DNA of 62,936 bases, taken from positions 1-62,936 of the forward strand of contig NZ_LUUB01000055.1 of the NCBI RefSeq assembly GCF_001641635.1, read 5' to 3'. Both the position numbers and the translations under genes were made by a program. The notes under the pieces are model-generated. The model saw only the letters and a program-made list of their open reading frames with translations. It ran no database searches and was not told where the DNA came from. Below, piece after piece: positions 31,949-41,077 of the stretch. The stretch comes from Bradyrhizobium centrolobii. Lineage in GTDB: Bacteria > Pseudomonadota > Alphaproteobacteria > Rhizobiales > Xanthobacteraceae. Each line of letters begins with the position of its first letter. The stretch's first letter is position 1.

Positions 31949-33757
31949 ATGAGGGCTGAGCAGCCTGAAACGATCGCCGCGATTGTGGCCGCGCATCGCG
32001 CCGGCACAGTCACGCCGGCTCAGACGATCGCGCGCAGCTATCAGCGCATCCGCGACCACAACGATCCCGCGGTCTTCATCAGCCTGCGCGACGAGAAGGA
32101 TGCGATCGCGGAGGCCGAGAAGCTCGCCGCGCGAAAGGATACAGCAAACCTGCCGCTCTACGGCGTGCCGGTCGCGGTGAAGGACAATATCGACGCGCTC
32201 GGCTTTGCGACCACCGCGGCCTGCCCGGCCTTCGCCTACACGCCGACGCATGACTCGACCGCCGTGAAGCGCCTGCGCGCCGCGGGCGCCATCATCATCG
32301 GCAAGACCAATCTCGACCAGTTCGCAACCGGCCTCGTCGGCGTGCGCTCGCCCTATGGCATCCCCAGAAATTCGATCCGCGAGGATCTCATCCCCGGCGG
32401 ATCGAGCTCGGGCTCGGCGACCGCCGTCGGCGCGGGGCTGGTGCCGCTGTCGCTCGGCACCGACACCGCCGGCTCAGGCCGCGTGCCGGCAATGCTCAAC
32501 AACATCGTCGGGCTGAAGCCGAGCCTCGGCATGATCTCGACCGCGGGCGTCGTACCGGCCTGCCGCACGCTCGATTGCATCTCGGTGTTTGCGCTGACGG
32601 TCGACGATGCCGCGCTCGCGCTTTCGGTGATGGCGGGGCCGGACCAGGCCGATCCGTTCTCGCGCGACCGGCCGCTGGGCGCACTCACACGGCTTCCCCC
32701 CAACTTGCGCCTCGGCGTGCCGCGCAACGGGCAACTGATCTTCTTCGGCGACAAGAAGGCGGAAGCAGCTTACGGCGAGGCGCTGAAGCGCTGGACGTCG
32801 CTTGGCGCGACGCTGGTCGAGTTCGACCTCGAGCCGTTCTACGAGACGGCGCGGCTGCTCTATGAGGGACCGTGGGTTGCCGAGCGCTATCTCGTGATCC
32901 GCAACCTGCTCGCCTCCGCGCCGGATGCGATCCATCCGGTGACGCGCGAGATCACCGCCGCCGGCGCGCGGCTCACCGCGGCGGAGACCTTCGCCGCGCT
33001 CTACCGCTTGCAGGGCCTGCGCAAGATCGCCGAGCGGACCTTCGCTCATCTCGATGCGCTGGTGCTGCCGACGGCGCCGACCGTCTATTCGACCGCGCAG
33101 GTGCTCGCCAATCCAATCGAGCTCAATAGCCGCCTCGGCACCTACACCAATTTTGTAAACCTGCTTGACCTCTGCGGTCTCGCGCTGCCCGCGTCGATGC
33201 GCCCTGACGGCATTCCGTTCGGCATCACGCTTCTCGCCCCCGCAGGACATGATGCGATGCTCGCCAGCATCGGCCGCGTCTTCCATGCCGACACCAAGCT
33301 GAGCGTCGGTGCGAAGGGCGTTGCGCAGGCTCCGCTCGCGCCGCTGCCTGCAGGCAGCGGCGACGAGATTCCGATCGCGGTGGTCGGCGCGCATCTCTCC
33401 GGCATGGCGCTGAACGGCGAGTTGAAGGCGCTGAACGGACGCCTGATCGAGGCGACCAAAACCGCGCCGGACTACAAGCTCTATGCGCTCCAGACCACGC
33501 CGCCGAAGCCGGGCATGCTGCGCGTCGACGCCGGCAGGGGCGCGGGAATCGAGCTGGAGATCTGGGCGCTGTCGGCGTCGGCATTCGGCAAGTTCGTCAA
33601 CGCGATCCCCGCGCCGCTGTCGATCGGCACGGTGCGCCTCGCCGATGGCCGCAGCGTGAAGGGATTCATCGTCGAGCCCGAAGTGCTCGCCGACGCGCGC
33701 GACATCACCGCCTATGGCGGCTGGCGCGCGTATATGGCGGAGAAGGCGACGGCGTAG
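31949..33757 (+). CDS. atzF: Allophanate hydrolase (AtzF-like)
   Basis: The product has 602 residues, the full length of AtzF-type allophanate hydrolases. The amidase domain carries the Ser-cisSer-Lys triad K78 (VPVAVKDNIDA), S152 (PGGSSSGSA) and S176 (GTDTAGSGRVP). The C-terminal domain from about residue 470 (IPIAVVGAHLSGMALNGELK, LRVDAGRGAGIELEIWALS) is specific to this family and takes part in decarboxylation. It turns allophanate into ammonia and CO2, the last step of urea, biuret and cyanuric acid breakdown. No urea carboxylase is adjacent. It ends tail to tail with the gntR-atzHEG unit, which should supply its substrate. Confidence 0.9.
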   Translation: MRAEQPETIAAIVAAHRAGTVTPAQTIARSYQRIRDHNDPAVFISLRDEKDAIAEAEKLAARKDTANLPLYGVPVAVKDNIDALGFATTAACPAFAYTPTHDSTAVKRLRAAGAIIIGKTNLDQFATGLVGVRSPYGIPRNSIREDLIPGGSSSGSATAVGAGLVPLSLGTDTAGSGRVPAMLNNIVGLKPSLGMISTAGVVPACRTLDCISVFALTVDDAALALSVMAGPDQADPFSRDRPLGALTRLPPNLRLGVPRNGQLIFFGDKKAEAAYGEALKRWTSLGATLVEFDLEPFYETARLLYEGPWVAERYLVIRNLLASAPDAIHPVTREITAAGARLTAAETFAALYRLQGLRKIAERTFAHLDALVLPTAPTVYSTAQVLANPIELNSRLGTYTNFVNLLDLCGLALPASMRPDGIPFGITLLAPAGHDAMLASIGRVFHADTKLSVGAKGVAQAPLAPLPAGSGDEIPIAVVGAHLSGMALNGELKALNGRLIEATKTAPDYKLYALQTTPPKPGMLRVDAGRGAGIELEIWALSASAFGKFVNAIPAPLSIGTVRLADGRSVKGFIVEPEVLADARDITAYGGWRAYMAEKATA

Positions 33758-33796
33758 GTCCGTGAATTCGTGGGTGGTGCGCGTTCAACGGACACT

Positions 33797-33935
33797 GTCG
33801 TCCCGGACAAGCGAAGCGCAGATCCGGGATCCATAACCACAGGGAGAAGTTTGGCAAAGACTCAGGGTTACCGGTTTCGCGCCATAACTACTCCCTGGAG
33901 TCATGGGTCCCGGCTTTCGCCGGGACGACACCGAG
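33797..33935. repeat. Mosaic palindromic repeat (CAGGGAGAAGTT family)
   Basis: It runs from GTCGTCCCGGACAAGCG to CGCCGGGACGACACCGAG. The inner word CACAGGGAGAAGTTTGGCAA is shared with 6262-6386, and GATCCGGGATCCATAA is a second inner arm. It separates the convergent atzF and gntR genes and probably ends both transcripts. Confidence 0.8.
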
Positions 33936-33956
33936 TAAGTTGGACCGCCGGCGGCT

Positions 33957-34679
33957 CTAAACCGACACCGCGTAAATCTCATACTCCCCGCGAACCAGTT
34001 CGATATGCGCGCGCATCGCGGCGGCGGCGCCCTGCTTGTCGCCGCGCATGATGGCGACGACGACGCGGTCGTGCTCGGCTTGCGACTTGGCGAGGCGTCC
34101 GAGGTTGCGGAACTGGGCGCGGCGGAATGGCTGCACTCGCACGCGCGTCGCCAGCGTGATCTCGGCGATGTAGCCGTTCTGCGAGCCGGCATAGATCGCG
34201 TTGTGGAAGCGCTCGTTGACCTCGTGAAAGCGTTCGGGATTGCCGGTGTAGCTCAAAACCCGAAGCTCCTCGTGGATGGCCTCCAGCCCATGGCGCTCGG
34301 CCGCGGACATGCGCTCGGCGGCGAGCCCCGCACAGAGCGCCTCGAGCTCCGCCATCGCCTCGAACATGCTCTTCAGCCGCTCGATCGAGGGCTGCGCCAC
34401 CACCGCGCCGCGATGGGCCCGCGCCTCGACGAGGCCGCTGGCCACGAGCTGGCGCAGCGCTTCCCGCACCGGCGTGCGCGAGACGCTGAAGCGCCGCGCA
34501 ATGTCGGTTTCGTCGAGCGGCGCGCCGGGGCGCAGGCTCCCGCGCACGATCTCGTCGGCGAGCTGCAGGCGCAGCTCCTCTGCACGGGTCACCTTATGCA
34601 CCGTCGGCAGCGGCCGATCGACGCGCGGCACCACCGGCTCGGCCGGCAGCGCCCCGGGCGGAAAGTCGTCAAGCGTCAT
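33957..34679 (-). CDS. GntR-family (FadR/FCD-type) regulator of the atz-like operon
   Basis: The product has 240 residues from the ATG at 34679, four bases after the atzH stop. The DNA-binding wing is RAEELRLQLADEIVRGSLRP, DIARRFSVSRTPVREALRQL and GLVEARAHRGAVV. The FCD effector domain has the metal-site pattern FHEVNERFHNAIY and EHDRVVVAIMRGD. It is the last gene of the atzG-atzE-atzH unit, so it probably provides feedback control of the transporter and amidase genes. The effector is presumably the imported compound or a product. Confidence 0.88.
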   Translation of the reverse strand: MTLDDFPPGALPAEPVVPRVDRPLPTVHKVTRAEELRLQLADEIVRGSLRPGAPLDETDIARRFSVSRTPVREALRQLVASGLVEARAHRGAVVAQPSIERLKSMFEAMAELEALCAGLAAERMSAAERHGLEAIHEELRVLSYTGNPERFHEVNERFHNAIYAGSQNGYIAEITLATRVRVQPFRRAQFRNLGRLAKSQAEHDRVVVAIMRGDKQGAAAAMRAHIELVRGEYEIYAVSV

Positions 34680-34683
34680 GCGA

Positions 34684-35076
34684 TCACGTCTCTTTCGACT
34701 CGTCGATGATGCTGACATGGGCGGCGACGACGCGCCAGCCCTCAGGGAAGCGAATCCAGGTCTGCATCTGCCGGCCGACCTTGCCGGGCGCCGTGTCGCG
34801 ATAGAACAGGGTAGAGGCGACCGCGGTGTCGCGGCCATAGCTGGTGATCACGGTTTTCGCCGTGCGGCGGTTCAGGCCCACCGGCGAGCGCGCGGCACGA
34901 AAGCCGGAGATCGCCTCATAGCCATAGAGGTTCTCGCCGATGCCGTAGCGCAGCGTACGGGGGTCGTTGCGGAAGAGCTCGCCGAGCACGGCGACATCGT
35001 TGCTGACCAGCGCCGTCTCGTAGCGCTCGAACGCGGCTTTGACTTCCGCGATCACGTCGGGGAGATCGATCTCCAT
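34684..35076 (-). CDS. atzH: AtzH-like protein (DUF3225, NTF2 fold)
   Basis: The product has 130 residues, the usual AtzH length. The NTF2-like fold is evident ([28 protein letters not shown]-type strand, [11 protein letters not shown]). AtzH of Pseudomonas sp. ADP needs Tyr22 and Arg46, as I recall. Here Y19 (FERYET) and R43 (TLRYGIG) have the same spacing of 24. AtzH is proposed to convert the AtzE product 1,3-dicarboxyurea to allophanate. The ATG is one base after the atzE stop, and gntR follows at once. Confidence 0.85.
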   Translation of the reverse strand: MEIDLPDVIAEVKAAFERYETALVSNDVAVLGELFRNDPRTLRYGIGENLYGYEAISGFRAARSPVGLNRRTAKTVITSYGRDTAVASTLFYRDTAPGKVGRQMQTWIRFPEGWRVVAAHVSIIDESKET

Positions 35077-35077
35077 C

Positions 35078-36472
35078 TCAAAGTCCTCTCGGCGACGGCG
35101 CGGATACGACGCCCATCTGCTCCAGTGCATGCGCGACGCGCAGTGCGATGTCCTCGCGCCAGGGCGCTGTGATGATCTGCACGCCGATCGGCAGCGGCTC
35201 GAGCGGCACCGGCACGGCAACCACGGGAAGGCCGATGAACGAGATCGGCTGGGTGTGGATGCCGATATTGGCGCGCACCGGCATTTCCACGCCGTCGAGC
35301 GTGAAATTCACCTGGCCAAGCTTCGGCGCGGTGCAGGGCGTTGCCGGGGCGAGCAGCACGTCGATCGACTTGAACAGCTCCGTGACTTGCGAGCGATACC
35401 AGCGGCGAAACTTTTGCGCGCGGTCGACCAGCGAGGCCGGCACCATGGCCCCGGCGATCAGCCGGTCGCGCACCGCCGGATCGAAATCGTTGGGGCGCTT
35501 GCGCAGGCGATCGAGATGGAGTGAAGCGCCTTCGGTCGTGGTGATGACATAGGCCGCCGCGCGGGCGCGCGAGGCTTCGGGAACGTCCACGACGTGCGTC
35601 GCGCCAAGCGCCTTGGCGACGCGGCTGACGGCTTCGATGGCCTCGGGAAACACGTTCTTCTGGAAGTGCCCGCCGGCAATCGCCACGCGCAGGCCCGCGA
35701 TGGGGTCGCCGAGCAGCGGCGAGACCGGCTCGACACCACGCGTCGTGCATGCGGCATCGTCCGCATCCTGTCCCTGCATCGCGTCGTAGGCGAGCGCGAG
35801 ATCGGTGACGGAGCGCGCAAACGGGCCGAGATGATCGAGGCTCGCGACGAACGGAAAGGAGCGCGCCCGCGACAGCCGGCCATAGGTCGGTTTCAGGCCG
35901 AAGATGCCGCAGAACGAGGACGGCACGCGGATCGAGCCGTTGGTGTCGGAGCCCAGCGCGATCGGCACCAGCGCGCCGCCGACGGCGCTGCCCGAGCCGC
36001 CCGACGAGCCGCCGGTCATGCGCGTCGTGTCATGTGGATTGCGCGAGGGGCCGTCATGAACGTTCTCGCCGGTGAAGTCGTAAGCGTATTCGCCCATGTT
36101 GAGTGCGCCGACCAGCACGGCGCCGGCGGCTTCCAGCCGCTCGATCAGCGTCGCATCGCGCTTAGCCGGCGCAAGGTCGCGGTTGATCTTCGAGCCGGCG
36201 CGCGTCGAGAGCCCTGCGACGTCGAACAGGTTCTTCACCGCGAAAGGCACGCCGGCGAGCGGGCCGACCTTCTTGCCCGCAGCGATGTCGGCATCGATCG
36301 CGCGCGCTTTGGCGCGGGCGCGCTCGACGGTGACGTCGGTGAAGGAATTGAGGATGGTGTCATGCTGCTTGATGCGCGCGAGCGCAGCTTCGACCGCAGC
36401 AACCGCGGACAATTGGCCGCCGGCCACCGCCTTGGCGATATCAGCAGCCGTCGACTCAGGTTTGTTCGTCAT
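35078..36472 (-). CDS. atzE: AtzE-like amidase (1-carboxybiuret hydrolase type)
   Basis: The product has 464 residues, amidase signature family. The triad is K80 ([10 protein letters not shown]), S156 ([11 protein letters not shown]) and S180 ([11 protein letters not shown]), with the standard 24-residue gap between serines. The GatA-like body ([19 protein letters not shown]) and the association with a small GatC-like AtzG place it with AtzE, which removes an amino group from 1-carboxybiuret. Gene order atzG-atzE-atzH matches that unit. No AtzD is present here, so the actual substrate may be another ureido or carboxyamide compound brought in by the upstream ABC transporter. Confidence 0.87.
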   Translation of the reverse strand: MTNKPESTAADIAKAVAGGQLSAVAAVEAALARIKQHDTILNSFTDVTVERARAKARAIDADIAAGKKVGPLAGVPFAVKNLFDVAGLSTRAGSKINRDLAPAKRDATLIERLEAAGAVLVGALNMGEYAYDFTGENVHDGPSRNPHDTTRMTGGSSGGSGSAVGGALVPIALGSDTNGSIRVPSSFCGIFGLKPTYGRLSRARSFPFVASLDHLGPFARSVTDLALAYDAMQGQDADDAACTTRGVEPVSPLLGDPIAGLRVAIAGGHFQKNVFPEAIEAVSRVAKALGATHVVDVPEASRARAAAYVITTTEGASLHLDRLRKRPNDFDPAVRDRLIAGAMVPASLVDRAQKFRRWYRSQVTELFKSIDVLLAPATPCTAPKLGQVNFTLDGVEMPVRANIGIHTQPISFIGLPVVAVPVPLEPLPIGVQIITAPWREDIALRVAHALEQMGVVSAPSPRGL

Positions 36473-36479
36473 GGCGGCG

Positions 36480-36659
36480 TCAGGCCGTGAACACGGGCGC
36501 CGGCTCGGTCTCGTCCGGCAGCGCGAATTCGTCGACGAGGCGGCCGAACCGCAGCGAGACTTCGAGATTGGCGCGCACGGCCGGCCGCCAGGCCTCCTCG
36601 AGCGGCAGCGCCAGCGCTTTCGATACGGCGTCGATATAATCGTCCAGCGGTTCGGCCAT
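36480..36659 (-). CDS. atzG: AtzG-like small subunit (GatC-like)
   Basis: The product has 59 residues from the ATG at 36659, behind GGGAGCG. MAEPLDDYIDAVSKALALPL followed by VRANLEVSLRFGRLVDEFAL is two helices of the GatC/AtzG type. AtzG wraps around AtzE and stabilises it, a remnant of the GatCAB complex. It starts 19 bases after the transporter ATPase stop and ends seven bases before atzE, so all are co-transcribed. Small size makes the family call rely on context. Confidence 0.82.
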   Translation of the reverse strand: MAEPLDDYIDAVSKALALPLEEAWRPAVRANLEVSLRFGRLVDEFALPDETEPAPVFTA

Positions 36660-36678
36660 CACGCTCCCACGCAGTCTC

Positions 36679-38469
36679 TCAGTGAACCGGCAACGGCGGA
36701 TGCGGGATCGCCGTCAACAGTTCCTTGGTGTAGTCGTCCTGCGGATCGCTGAGGACCTTCTCGGAAGATCCTTCCTCCACGATTCGACCCGTCCGCATCA
36801 CAATGACACGATCGCACAACAAGCGCACCACATTCAAATCATGCGAGACGAACAGATAGCTCATACCCAGCCGCTGCTTGAGATCCTCCAGCAGATTCAG
36901 GACCACCGCCTGGACTGAGACGTCGAGCGCCGCGGTCGGCTCGTCCAGGATGACCAGCTTTGGATGCAGCGCGATCGCCCGGGCGATGCCGACACGGGCC
37001 TTCTGACCGCCCGACAATTGATGCGGGAAACGGTCGAGCAGATTGAGCGGCAGGCCGACCATCGCCGCCAGCTCCTCGCAGCGGGCGCGGAGTGAGTCGC
37101 GCCCCCTGATATCGCCGAGCTGCATGATCGGATCAGCGATCGCACGCGCGGCGGTGAAGCGCGGATTGAGGCTGTCGGTCGGGTCCTGGAACACCATCTG
37201 GATCCGGCTGCGCAGCGGCAGCCGGGCAAAGGCGCTCGGCATGATGCTGCCGATCTCCTCGCCGTCGAACTGGATGCGGCCCGACGTCTGGTCCAGGAGC
37301 CGCATCACCATCATCGACGTGGTCGATTTGCCGCACCCGGATTCGCCGACGAGGCCGACGCTCTCGCCATGACCGATGGAGAAGCTGATGCCGTCGACCG
37401 CGCGGAACACATCCGGCTCGACCGGCGGCTTGCGGCCGAACAGCTTTCCGAGCACGGCTGTGGCACCCTGACGGGGGTATTCCTTCACGAGCTTTTCGAT
37501 GAGGAGGAGGGGTTTCTCGCCTGCTTTCACCTCGTCACCCCCGGGCTTGACCCGGGGGTCCATCGAACCAGAAGCGTCTTGCGAAGGGTGATGGATGGCC
37601 GGGTCAAGCCCGGCCATGACGGTTGAGGGTTGCTGAGCGCCCTCTTCCTCCGGCAACAGATCTCGCAACGACACGCCGATCCGTGGCGTCGCGCGCATCA
37701 GTTTTCGCGTGTAGGGGTGCTGCGGGTTGGCGAAGATGTCGGCTGCTTTCGCGGTCTCCACCACCTGGCCCTTCTCCATCACGACAACACGGTCACAATA
37801 GGCGGCGGCGAGACCGAGGTCATGCGTGATCAGAATGGTCGACATCGCGCGCCGCCTGGTCAGCTCGACGATCAGGTCCATCACCGCCTTCTGCGTGGTG
37901 ACGTCGAGGCCGGTGGTCGGCTCGTCGGCGATCAGGAGCTGCGGATTGCAGGCGAGCGCGAGCGCGATGACGACGCGCTGGCACATGCCGCCCGACAGCT
38001 CGAACGGATAGGCGTGATAGCGCTCGCGCGGGCGGGCGATCTTGACCTGCTCCAGCGCCTCGATCGCCTTCTCGCCGCGATCGGCGACCTGCGCCTGCTG
38101 CACATGGGTGCGCAGCACGTCCTCGATCTGGTCGCCGACTTTCCGGATGGGATTGAGCGCGGCGCGCGGGTTCTGGAAGATCATCGAGACTTCGCGGCCG
38201 CGCAGGTCGCGCATCTGGTCTTCGGTCGCGGCCTTCACATCGATGCCGGAGAACATCACCGAGCCTTCGGCGATCCGCCCGGCGCGGTCGAGGATGCGCA
38301 TCACCGCGTAGGACGTCACCGACTTGCCCGAGCCGGACTCGCCGACGATCGCGAGCGTCTCGCCCTTGGCGACGGAGATGTCGACGTGCTGCACCGCCTT
38401 CACGATGCCGCGGCGGGTGGTGAATTCGACCGTGAGGTTCTGGACGTCGAGCAGGGGCTGGGCGGTCAT
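36679..38469 (-). CDS. Fused peptide-type ABC transporter ATPases (DppD-DppF fusion)
   Basis: The product has 596 residues with two complete ATPase domains. The first has Walker A GESGSGKS (43-50) and signature FELSGGMCQRV; the second has Walker A GESGCGKS (375-382) and signature HQLSGGQKARV with Walker B LVILDEPTAALDV. Single-chain DppDF proteins of this length are common. The linker (about 284-313) contains MAGLDPAIHHPSQDASGSMD followed by PRVKPGGDE, the translation of a rhizobial palindromic repeat carried in frame. It powers the permeases encoded upstream and precedes atzG by 19 bases. Confidence 0.9.
   Translation of the reverse strand: MTAQPLLDVQNLTVEFTTRRGIVKAVQHVDISVAKGETLAIVGESGSGKSVTSYAVMRILDRAGRIAEGSVMFSGIDVKAATEDQMRDLRGREVSMIFQNPRAALNPIRKVGDQIEDVLRTHVQQAQVADRGEKAIEALEQVKIARPRERYHAYPFELSGGMCQRVVIALALACNPQLLIADEPTTGLDVTTQKAVMDLIVELTRRRAMSTILITHDLGLAAAYCDRVVVMEKGQVVETAKAADIFANPQHPYTRKLMRATPRIGVSLRDLLPEEEGAQQPSTVMAGLDPAIHHPSQDASGSMDPRVKPGGDEVKAGEKPLLLIEKLVKEYPRQGATAVLGKLFGRKPPVEPDVFRAVDGISFSIGHGESVGLVGESGCGKSTTSMMVMRLLDQTSGRIQFDGEEIGSIMPSAFARLPLRSRIQMVFQDPTDSLNPRFTAARAIADPIMQLGDIRGRDSLRARCEELAAMVGLPLNLLDRFPHQLSGGQKARVGIARAIALHPKLVILDEPTAALDVSVQAVVLNLLEDLKQRLGMSYLFVSHDLNVVRLLCDRVIVMRTGRIVEEGSSEKVLSDPQDDYTKELLTAIPHPPLPVH
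37534..37620. repeat. Palindromic element inside the ATPase gene, translated in frame
   Basis: The arms GTCACCCCCGGGCTTGACCC (from 37534) and GGGTCAAGCCCGGCCATGAC (to 37620) are inverted copies, with CCAT and ATGG words next to them. The element lies in the linker between the two ATPase domains and keeps the reading frame. Confidence 0.85.
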
Positions 38470-38800
38470 GACGGCCTCCGGTCCGCTGACACGTCAGTCA
38501 AAAATCGCGAAAACAACCCCATGCAAAGTAGAACGGGGCCGGTCCGGACGGACGCGCGCGCGGAGGGCTGAAGCGCGCCAGGCGCTTGAGACAATTCGAA
38601 CATTTACGTCCTCCGCGCGGCTGCGCTCCCTCCCCCCTTGCGGGGGAGGGTTGGGGAGGGGGGTAGCCCCGGGAGAGGTCTGAGTTCGTGGCTACCCCCC
38701 TCCCTGCCCCTCCCCCGCAAGGGGGGAGGGAATGAGAGGATGGTGCCCGCCTCACATGCGAGCTTCGCGCTCCTCTCCCCGCACTTGAAACCAAGCATCC
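38470..38800. other. 331-bp gap between transporter ATPase and dppC genes
   Basis: No gene visible. It is largely the GC-rich repeat at 38626-38730 plus flanking non-coding sequence. The gap interrupts an otherwise tight operon and could attenuate transcription of dppDF-atzGEH. Confidence 0.45.
38626..38730. repeat. Palindromic repeat (CTCCCCCCTTGCGGGGGAGG family)
   Basis: It begins CTCCCTCCCCCCTTGCGGGG and ends CCCCGCAAGGGGGGAGGG, with GGTAGCCCC and GGCTACCCC inner arms. Related copies are at 40839-40998, 44078-44197 and 52503-52606. Confidence 0.85.
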
Positions 38801-39700
38801 TCACGTCCTCCGCTGCGGGTCGACGATGTCGCGGAGGCCGTCGCCGAGCAGGTTGAAGCAGAACACGGCAATCATCAAAGCGAGGCCCGGGAACAGCGCG
38901 ATCCACCATTCGCCGGAGACCATGAAGCCGGCGCCCTCGGCGATCATGATGCCCCATTCCGCCGTCGGCGGGCGGACGCCGAGGCCGATGAAGGAGAGGC
39001 CCGCGGCATTCAGGATCGCGTAGCCCATGGTCAGCGACATCTGCACGATCATGATCGGCATGATGTTGGGCAGGATGTGCACCAAGAGGATCCGGAACTC
39101 GCCGTTGCCGGAGAGCCGCGCCGCCTGCACGAAGCCGGCATTGCGGCGGACATTGGCTTCGGCACGCGCGACGCGCGCGTAGAGCGGGAAGTTCACGATG
39201 GCGGTGGCCAGGATGATGTTCTGCACGGTGTTGCCGAGTGCAGCGACGATGCCCATCGCCAGCACGAACAGCGGGAATGCCATGATGGTGTCGGCGATGC
39301 GGCCGACGATGCGATCGGTCCAGCCGCCGAAATAACCGGCGGCGATGCCGGCGAGCCCGCCCATCAAAAACACCAGCACGACGGAAGCAACCGCGATGAA
39401 GAAGTCCAGGCGCGTTGCGACGATGACGCGGCTGAAGATGTCGCGCCCCAGCTGATCGGTGCCGAACCAGTGCGCCGCCGATGGCGGTTTTAGCGCCGCC
39501 GCCGTATCCGAGGCGAGCGGATCGTATGGCACCACATAGGGCCCGAACAGCGCGGCGAAGACGATGATCAGGAGCAGCAGGAAGGCGAAGCCCGTGACCC
39601 TGTTCTCGCTCAGCACATAGCGGGTCTGTTCGAGGATCGCGACAAGTCCCGACGTGCGGGCGGGACCGACCGGTTCAACAGCAGGCGCGACGGAGCTCAT
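38801..39700 (-). CDS. Peptide-type ABC transporter permease (DppC-like)
   Basis: The product has 299 residues. The N-terminal cytoplasmic arm leads to a first span (VTGFAFLLLLIIVFAALFG). SAAHWFGTDQLGRDIFSRVI is the DppC/OppC signature, and the coupling loop is RVARAEANVRRNAGFVQAAR. The ATG follows AAGGTGAAGC. It forms the channel with the DppB-like gene 64 bp upstream. Peptide-type transporters carry peptides, nickel chelates and other small amides. Confidence 0.9.
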   Translation of the reverse strand: MSSVAPAVEPVGPARTSGLVAILEQTRYVLSENRVTGFAFLLLLIIVFAALFGPYVVPYDPLASDTAAALKPPSAAHWFGTDQLGRDIFSRVIVATRLDFFIAVASVVLVFLMGGLAGIAAGYFGGWTDRIVGRIADTIMAFPLFVLAMGIVAALGNTVQNIILATAIVNFPLYARVARAEANVRRNAGFVQAARLSGNGEFRILLVHILPNIMPIMIVQMSLTMGYAILNAAGLSFIGLGVRPPTAEWGIMIAEGAGFMVSGEWWIALFPGLALMIAVFCFNLLGDGLRDIVDPQRRT

Positions 39701-39764
39701 GCTTCACCTTCGTTTGGCGCATGATCTTGTCGGAAAACCGGCCTCCACTTTTCCGGATCATGCG

Positions 39765-40778
39765 CTACCCTTCCAGCCTGACGCGCGGATCAATCACGCC
39801 ATAGAGAATGTCGATCACAAGATTGAGCAGCACGTACATGACCGCCATGGTCAGCACAAAACCCTGCACCGGCGCGAAGTCCGACGAGATCAGCGCTTCC
39901 ACCGCGTAGGAGCCGATGCCGGGCCAGGCGAACACCTTCTCCACCAGCACGTTGGCACCCAGCAGGAACGAGAACACCATGCTGAGCGTGGTGATGACCG
40001 GCAGCATCGCATTGCGGAAGGCGTAGGTGACGATGACGGTCGACGGCGACAGGCCGCTGGCGCGCGCGGTGCGGACGAATTCCGAAGCCAGCACCGCCAG
40101 CATCGAGGCGCGCGTCATGCGCGCGATCGGCGCCAGCGAGAAGATTGCAAGCGTGGTCGCCGGCAGGATGAGCTGGCTCAGCGCCGAGCGGAACGCCTCG
40201 ACGTCACGCGCGATCAGGGTATCGATCAGATAGAAGCCGGTCACCGTCGGCGGCGCGCTGTAGAACACGTCGAGGCGGCCAAGCGGCGCCGGCGACCAGC
40301 CGAGCCGGAAATAGAAGACGTAGACCAGCACGAGCCCGGTGAAGAATACCGGCAGCGACACGCCGGCTGTCGTCGTCACCCGGCAGAGATGGTCGATCCA
40401 CGATCCCGGCCGCGTCGCCGCCAGCACGCCGAGCGGGATGGCGATGGCGATCGAGACGATCAGGCCGAGCAGCGTGAGCTCGGCGGAGGCCGGCAGGCGA
40501 TTGCGGATCTCGGTCGCCACCGGCTGGCCGGTCGTCAGCGAGGTACCGAAATCGCCATTCGCGAGATCGTTGGCATAGCGGAAGAACTGCTCGACCAGCG
40601 GCTTGTCGAAGCCAAGTTTTTTCCGGATCTGCTCGACGGCCTCTTTCGTCGCGGCGGGACCGGCGAAGTACGCAGCCGGATCACCCGGCAGCGCGCGTGT
40701 GAGCAGGAAGGTGACGATGACGACGCCGATCAGCGAGGGGATCGCGAACATCAGCCGCTTGCCGATCATGGTCAGCAT
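39765..40778 (-). CDS. Peptide-type ABC transporter permease (DppB-like)
   Basis: The product has 337 residues from the ATG at 40778, nine bases after GGAG; a GTG at 40793 lies on that site. LMFAIPSLIGVVIVTFLLTR and ALPGDPAAYFAG are the DppB N-terminal signature, and the coupling loop is ARMTRASMLAVLASEFVRTA followed by RASGLSPSTVIV. Six spans are expected. Partner of the DppC-like protein. Confidence 0.9.
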   Translation of the reverse strand: MLTMIGKRLMFAIPSLIGVVIVTFLLTRALPGDPAAYFAGPAATKEAVEQIRKKLGFDKPLVEQFFRYANDLANGDFGTSLTTGQPVATEIRNRLPASAELTLLGLIVSIAIAIPLGVLAATRPGSWIDHLCRVTTTAGVSLPVFFTGLVLVYVFYFRLGWSPAPLGRLDVFYSAPPTVTGFYLIDTLIARDVEAFRSALSQLILPATTLAIFSLAPIARMTRASMLAVLASEFVRTARASGLSPSTVIVTYAFRNAMLPVITTLSMVFSFLLGANVLVEKVFAWPGIGSYAVEALISSDFAPVQGFVLTMAVMYVLLNLVIDILYGVIDPRVRLEG

Positions 40779-40838
40779 GACGAGGCGCTCCACTTACGCG
40801 ACTCAAGAGAACGAGCGGCGGCCACCTGCTCCGCTGCA

Positions 40839-40998
40839 CTCCCTCCCCCCTTGCGGGGGAGGCATAGGCCGCCTTCGGCGGCCGTCCTTCTAGTCAACGC
40901 CGAAGCGAAGCTTCGGCTATGGGAGAGGGGTAGCCCCGGGCGAGGTCGGAGTTCGGGGCTACCCCCCTCCCTGCCCCTCCCCCGCAAGGGGGGAGGGA
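40839..40998. repeat. Composite palindromic repeat with nested hairpin
   Basis: The outer arms are as in 38626-38730. Between them sits an extra segment containing GGCCGCC-TTC-GGCGGCC and CCGAAGC-GAA-GCTTCGG hairpins (about 40868-40918), so one repeat appears inserted in another. It fills the 299-bp gap between the binding-protein and dppB genes. Confidence 0.8.
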
Positions 40999-41077
40999 AT
41001 GCGGGAAGTGTGCTCACCTCACTCGAGTGAGAGATGCGGAGAGACACGGACATGTCGCTCGCGCCGATCATGACAAC

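Noticed and set aside
39654..41030. A 458-residue plus-strand frame opposite dppB
   Set aside because: Reads through the permease gene antisense and then into palindromic repeat sequence; Arg/His/Gln-rich with no fold.
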